A stretch of DNA of 64,000 nucleotides, from positions 179,235-243,234 of the forward strand of contig CAKSBC010000001.1 in assembly GCA_934438085.1 (NCBI GenBank), written 5' to 3'. The translations under genes and the position numbers were made by a program. Source of the DNA: an uncultured Lachnospiraceae bacterium (GTDB taxonomy: Bacteria; Bacillota; Clostridia; Lachnospirales; Lachnospiraceae). Of this stretch, positions 60,699 to 64,000 are shown piece after piece (within the stretch, counting starts at the first letter, position 1; each line of letters starts with the position of its first letter). The notes below the pieces were generated by a model. The model was not told where the DNA came from. It saw only the letters and a list, made by a program, of their open reading frames with translations, and ran no database searches.

Positions 60699-61577
60699 AT
60701 GACTTTGCCTGACGGATTCCTGCCTCGAATAGGTTTTATATTACAGAATTATAAGGGCTCATTCTTAAGCGGTATGGGAAATACCATGCTTATTGCCGTT
60801 GTATCAACATTTATCGGCTGTGTAATAGGTCTTGCAGTCGGTATAGTACAGACTATACCTTCAGATCGTAAAGCAAATCCTGTATCATACTGGATACTTG
60901 CAGTTATAAAGTTTATGCTCAATGCGTATGTTGAAATATTCAGAGGAACGCCTATGATGGTACAGGCGATGTTCATCTACTACGGAAGCTCGATCGTATT
61001 CGATCTTGACTTAAGCATGTATCAGGCAGCATTCCTCATTGTTTCGATAAACACCGGTGCATATATGGCAGAAACAGTCCGCGGAGGAATCCTTTCTATT
61101 GATCCGGGACAGACAGAGGGTGCTATGGCTATCGGAATGACACACTATCAGACAATGACCTCTGTTATACTTCCTCAGGCTACCCGCAACATTATGCCGC
61201 AGATAGGCAATAACCTTATAATTAATATTAAGGATACAAGTGTTCTTTCAGTTATCGGTGTTATGGAGCTCTTCTATACGACAAAGGGTATCGCCGGTGC
61301 ATACTACACTTACTTTGAGGCATTCACAGTAACAATGGTGATCTACTTCATCCTGACATTTATATGTTCAAGGATACTTAGAGCATTGGAGCACCGCATG
61401 GACGGTCCTGATAACTATGAGCTTGTACTTAATGATTCACTCACAATGGGCGAAGGAACATACAAAGTAAAGGCTGTTGACCGCAGTGAAATGAATTCAG
61501 ATCTCAAGGAAAAGAAGCGCTTAGCTGAAGCAGGCAAGGCAGCAATTGATAACGGAAATCAGAGGGAGGGTCTTTAA
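60699..61577 (+). CDS. Lysine-type amino acid ABC transporter permease
   Basis: The 292-residue permease is of the HisM/GlnP type: GMGNTMLIAVVSTFIGCVIG at helix 1, then VEIFRGTPMMVQ and the ATPase-contact loop EGAMAIGMTHYQTMTSVILPQ. About 45 charged residues follow the last helix, more than in most family members. It has AGGAGG before the ATG and ends exactly one base before the ATPase gene. It is predicted to work as a homodimer. Confidence 0.9.
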   Translation: MTLPDGFLPRIGFILQNYKGSFLSGMGNTMLIAVVSTFIGCVIGLAVGIVQTIPSDRKANPVSYWILAVIKFMLNAYVEIFRGTPMMVQAMFIYYGSSIVFDLDLSMYQAAFLIVSINTGAYMAETVRGGILSIDPGQTEGAMAIGMTHYQTMTSVILPQATRNIMPQIGNNLIINIKDTSVLSVIGVMELFYTTKGIAGAYYTYFEAFTVTMVIYFILTFICSRILRALEHRMDGPDNYELVLNDSLTMGEGTYKVKAVDRSEMNSDLKEKKRLAEAGKAAIDNGNQREGL

Positions 61578-62318
61578 ATGTCAGAGCATATTATTGAAGT
61601 AAAACACTTAAGCAAATCCTTCGGTGATCACGAGGTTTTAAGAGATGTAGATTTTACCGTTGCTCCCGGAGATGTTACAAGTATTATCGGTGCATCAGGT
61701 TCAGGTAAATCCACTCTTCTTCGCTGCATAAATCTTCTTGAAAAGCCAAGCAGCGGTGAAATTCTTTTCCACGGACAGCCTATCATCGGCCACGGTGTAA
61801 ATCCTTGCCAATATAGAGCTAAGGTTGGAATGTGTTTCCAGTCCTTCAATCTGTTCAACAACATGTCAGTACTTGAGAACTGTATGACAGGTCCTGTAAA
61901 GGTACTTAAAAAATCCAAAAACGAGGCAGAAAAAACTGCACTGCAGTTTCTTGAGAAGGTCGGAATGGCACCTTATATAAACGCAAAGCCAAGACAGCTT
62001 TCAGGCGGACAGAAACAGCGTGTTGCGATTGCAAGGGCACTCTCAATGCAGCCTGAAGTACTGCTCTTCGATGAGCCGACATCGGCACTTGATCCTCAGA
62101 TGGTCGGTGAAGTACTTTCTGTAATGAGACAGCTTGCCAAGGAAGGACTTACAATGATCGTTGTAACTCATGAGATGGCCTTTGCTAAGGATGTATCAAA
62201 TCATGTTGTTTACATGGCAGACGGAGTCATTTGCGAAGAAGGAACTCCAGCAGATATCTTTGAAAATCCGAAGGATCCTAAGACTGTAGAATTCTTACAG
62301 CGCTTTACAAACAGATAA
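61578..62318 (+). CDS. Lysine-type amino acid ABC transporter ATPase
   Basis: The 246-residue ATPase is of the GlnQ/HisP class, with Walker A GASGSGKSTLLR, Q-loop (GMCFQSFNLF), signature LSGGQKQRVAIARAL, Walker B VLLFDEPTSALD and switch His VVTHEMAFA. Length is standard. It directly adjoins the permease gene, completing the riboswitch-controlled importer. Confidence 0.92.
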   Translation: MSEHIIEVKHLSKSFGDHEVLRDVDFTVAPGDVTSIIGASGSGKSTLLRCINLLEKPSSGEILFHGQPIIGHGVNPCQYRAKVGMCFQSFNLFNNMSVLENCMTGPVKVLKKSKNEAEKTALQFLEKVGMAPYINAKPRQLSGGQKQRVAIARALSMQPEVLLFDEPTSALDPQMVGEVLSVMRQLAKEGLTMIVVTHEMAFAKDVSNHVVYMADGVICEEGTPADIFENPKDPKTVEFLQRFTNR

Positions 62319-62343
62319 ATAAATACTAAAAACACGCAAAAAT

Positions 62344-62433
62344 AACGGTCATGATCAATTACAGATGATCTCATCAAAGCTTAATGCTCACATAATCGAT
62401 GAGATACTGTTTTTGAACATGACCGTTTTATTT
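62344..62433 (+). terminator. Terminator of the lysine importer operon
   Basis: AACGGTCATG (62344-62353) and CATGACCGTT (62418-62427) pair over 10 bp around an inner ATCTCATC/GATGAGAT stem, followed by TTATTTT. It lies between the convergent importer and decarboxylase genes. Confidence 0.75.
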
Positions 62434-62561
62434 TAAATGACAAAAGCTGAGGTTTCGTACAAAAGTGTTATTTTAAGCCTAAAATCAGAAATGAATACAT
62501 TTAGACCATGCCAAAGTAATCGATCGATTAAAGGCTAATTAACAATTACTGAAACTTATTA

Positions 62562-63785
62562 TTAAAGAACAGTGCCGTCTTCCTTAAGGAAAAGCTCAGC
62601 AGGTTTTTCTAATGAAGCAAACTGCATCGGAGTCATTACAGCAGCATAAGCTCCGGCATTAGTTATAACGATGCCGTCTCCCGGCTCAAGATGAGGCATA
62701 ACGATGTCCTGAGCTATAATATCGGTTCCAGTACACAGACAGCCTACAAGAGTGACTGTTTCTGTTTCTGTATTATCAGTTATAGGTAAGAACTGGAAGG
62801 AGCTTCTGCCTGTATACATTGGCTCATACATAATCTCAGGCTCTTCGCCTCCTGTTACAGCTGCAAGCATGCGTGCCACTGAAGGACGAGCAAATCCATT
62901 TAGTGTGTTCTTAAGTATAACAAAGTTCTTTCCGTAGGAAACCTTTCTGTCTATGACCTTTGCGGCATACACACCGGCCTTACCGGACATATATCTTCCG
63001 GACTCTATTATAAAACGAGTATCCGGATGGTCCTTAATATATTCAGCTCTTTCAGCCTCAAAGGACTCTGCAACTGCAGAAAGATCAAGTGGCTTGTTGC
63101 TTTCTGCAAAGGTTATGCCAAGTCCTGATCCAAAGTTAATATAATCAAGCTTTGCTCCGGATCTATCCTGTATCCTTCTTGCAAGAGCAAACATCTTTTT
63201 ATGATATCCGGAAAGAATATCAGCTGAAAGCTCCTGACTGTGAAGATGAACATGGATACCATTTATTGTAATGTTGCTGCAGCTATTATCCTTAATGAAT
63301 GCAATGGCCTGATCCTCATCCACGCCAAACTTTGAAGGAGAGCCCTTACCTTCGCCAAAGAATGAGAAATCAGGATTAATACGCATTCCTACATTAACAT
63401 GCATATTACGCGCTTTGGCAACGGACTGAATAATCTTAATCTCATTAATGCTGTCTGCAATTATAACGGCCTTGTCGATAGATTCCTCGATATCCTTAAT
63501 CGTCTTTCCCGGACATGAAAAATAAATCATATCTTTAGGAAGTCCTCTGTCATATGCATAATAAACCTCAGCGAGACTTGCCGCATCAGCACCGATGCCT
63601 GATGAAAATACAGTGTCAAGTACATGAGTATTAGGATTATTCTTGACTGAATAGATTATAGTCTCGTTTTTAAAGCCTTCTTTAAGCTCATTAATATGCT
63701 TTTTTATGATTCTCTCATCATAAAGATAAAAGCTGTCATGACATTTAAGCTGTTCTCTGACAGCCTTCTCATTATAATCGTACAT
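62562..63785 (-). CDS. Diaminopimelate/ornithine-type PLP decarboxylase (LysA-like)
   Basis: The 407-residue protein is an alanine racemase-fold PLP decarboxylase. PLP Lys 48 lies in YSVKNNPN; HVHLHSQ, the glycine loop INFGSGLGI and EPMYTGRSS follow; the active-site Cys and Asp are in GCLCTGTDIIAQD. Diaminopimelate decarboxylase makes lysine; relatives act on ornithine, lysine or carboxynorspermidine. It has DapDC-like length, and sits beside a lysine-responsive importer, but no riboswitch precedes it and family members in secondary metabolism look similar. AGGGG lies 8-12 nt before the start. Confidence 0.8.
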   Translation of the reverse strand: MYDYNEKAVREQLKCHDSFYLYDERIIKKHINELKEGFKNETIIYSVKNNPNTHVLDTVFSSGIGADAASLAEVYYAYDRGLPKDMIYFSCPGKTIKDIEESIDKAVIIADSINEIKIIQSVAKARNMHVNVGMRINPDFSFFGEGKGSPSKFGVDEDQAIAFIKDNSCSNITINGIHVHLHSQELSADILSGYHKKMFALARRIQDRSGAKLDYINFGSGLGITFAESNKPLDLSAVAESFEAERAEYIKDHPDTRFIIESGRYMSGKAGVYAAKVIDRKVSYGKNFVILKNTLNGFARPSVARMLAAVTGGEEPEIMYEPMYTGRSSFQFLPITDNTETETVTLVGCLCTGTDIIAQDIVMPHLEPGDGIVITNAGAYAAVMTPMQFASLEKPAELFLKEDGTVL

Positions 63786-63892
63786 AGTAGATGCCCCTTT
63801 GTTCTCTAAAATACTACGGTTTACATTTGTATTGTTTTAATAAAACTCAATAAAACAATTTAATTATGCCCTATTAAACAGAAAAGAACAAG

Positions 63893-63922
63893 CACAAAAA
63901 AACCGGCTCAAAAAGAACCGGT
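63893..63922 (-). terminator. Terminator after tRNA-Asn
   Basis: ACCGGTT and AGCCGGT pair over 7 bp on the minus strand, followed by TTTTTTTG. Confidence 0.75.
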
Positions 63923-63927
63923 GAAAA

Positions 63928-64000
63928 CGCCCCAACCAGGACTTGAACCTGGGACCCCCTGATTAACAGTCAGATGCTCTAACCAACTGAGCTATTGAGG
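63928..64000 (-). tRNA. tRNA-Asn (anticodon GTT), lacking its first base at the window edge
   Basis: The cloverleaf has D arm TAGCTCAGTTGGTTAGAGC, anticodon loop CTGTTAA and T arm CCAGGTTCAAGTCCTGG. The 3' acceptor TTGGGGC predicts one G beyond base 64000 to complete the 7-bp stem. Confidence 0.93.

Overview
The window looks like a chromosomal segment of an anaerobic Firmicute of the class Clostridia, most likely the family Lachnospiraceae. This is inferred from moderate-to-low GC, strong AGGAGG-type ribosome binding sites, an oxygen-sensitive [FeFe] hydrogenase and rubredoxin, a CIRCE element, a lysine riboswitch and the protein families present. No rRNA marker is present, so no species is named. 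Most genes are on the minus strand.

Layout, left to right. (1) 1-10.7 kb: a type IV pilus assembly operon, read leftwards: prepilin peptidase, PilM, PilN, PilO, then a giant protein (at least 2,426 residues, running off the left edge) that starts with a class III prepilin signal and continues into GLUG-like repeats. (2) 10.8-14.8 kb: a phosphate module (PhoB, PhoR, Na+/phosphate symporter) with Pho boxes upstream. (3) 15-18.8 kb: rubredoxin, BrnQ, a divergent pair of small helix-turn-helix regulators with palindromic operators, and a class II aldolase. (4) 18.9-27.2 kb: a nickel/peptide-type ABC importer behind a ~400-nt leader, a 31-residue acidic microprotein, and a heavy-metal P-type ATPase with a tandem repeat array upstream. 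(5) 27.2-31.6 kb: two ornithine cyclodeaminase paralogues flanking a threonine dehydratase-like enzyme, with a divergent LysR regulator. (6) 31.7-33 kb: three tRNAs and a GntR regulator with two operators. (7) 33-42.6 kb: DMT transporter, cytidylate kinase-like protein, GH25 muramidase, Lon with a CIRCE element, and a WYL / pseudo-receiver / AI-2E operon.

(8) 43-51.1 kb: [FeFe] hydrogenase, Na+:alanine symporter, a LarA-family racemase plus KdgT permease behind a sigma-54-type promoter, and a threonyl-tRNA synthetase lacking the TGS domain. (9) 51.3-59.2 kb: two MATE transporters, a polysaccharide deacetylase-like protein lacking the metal-site aspartates, an SPFH/zinc-ribbon protein, an Hpt protein and a YoaK protein. 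(10) 59.3-64 kb: a lysine riboswitch controlling a polar amino-acid ABC importer, a convergent LysA-like decarboxylase, and a tRNA-Asn cut by the right edge.

The most unusual items are the giant prepilin-adhesin, the membrane protein carrying both a degenerate receiver and a degenerate Hpt domain, the acidic microprotein beside the metal ATPase, the sigma-54 control of larA-kdgT, and two degenerate tandem-repeat arrays in promoter regions. No prophage, IS element or CRISPR array was recognised.
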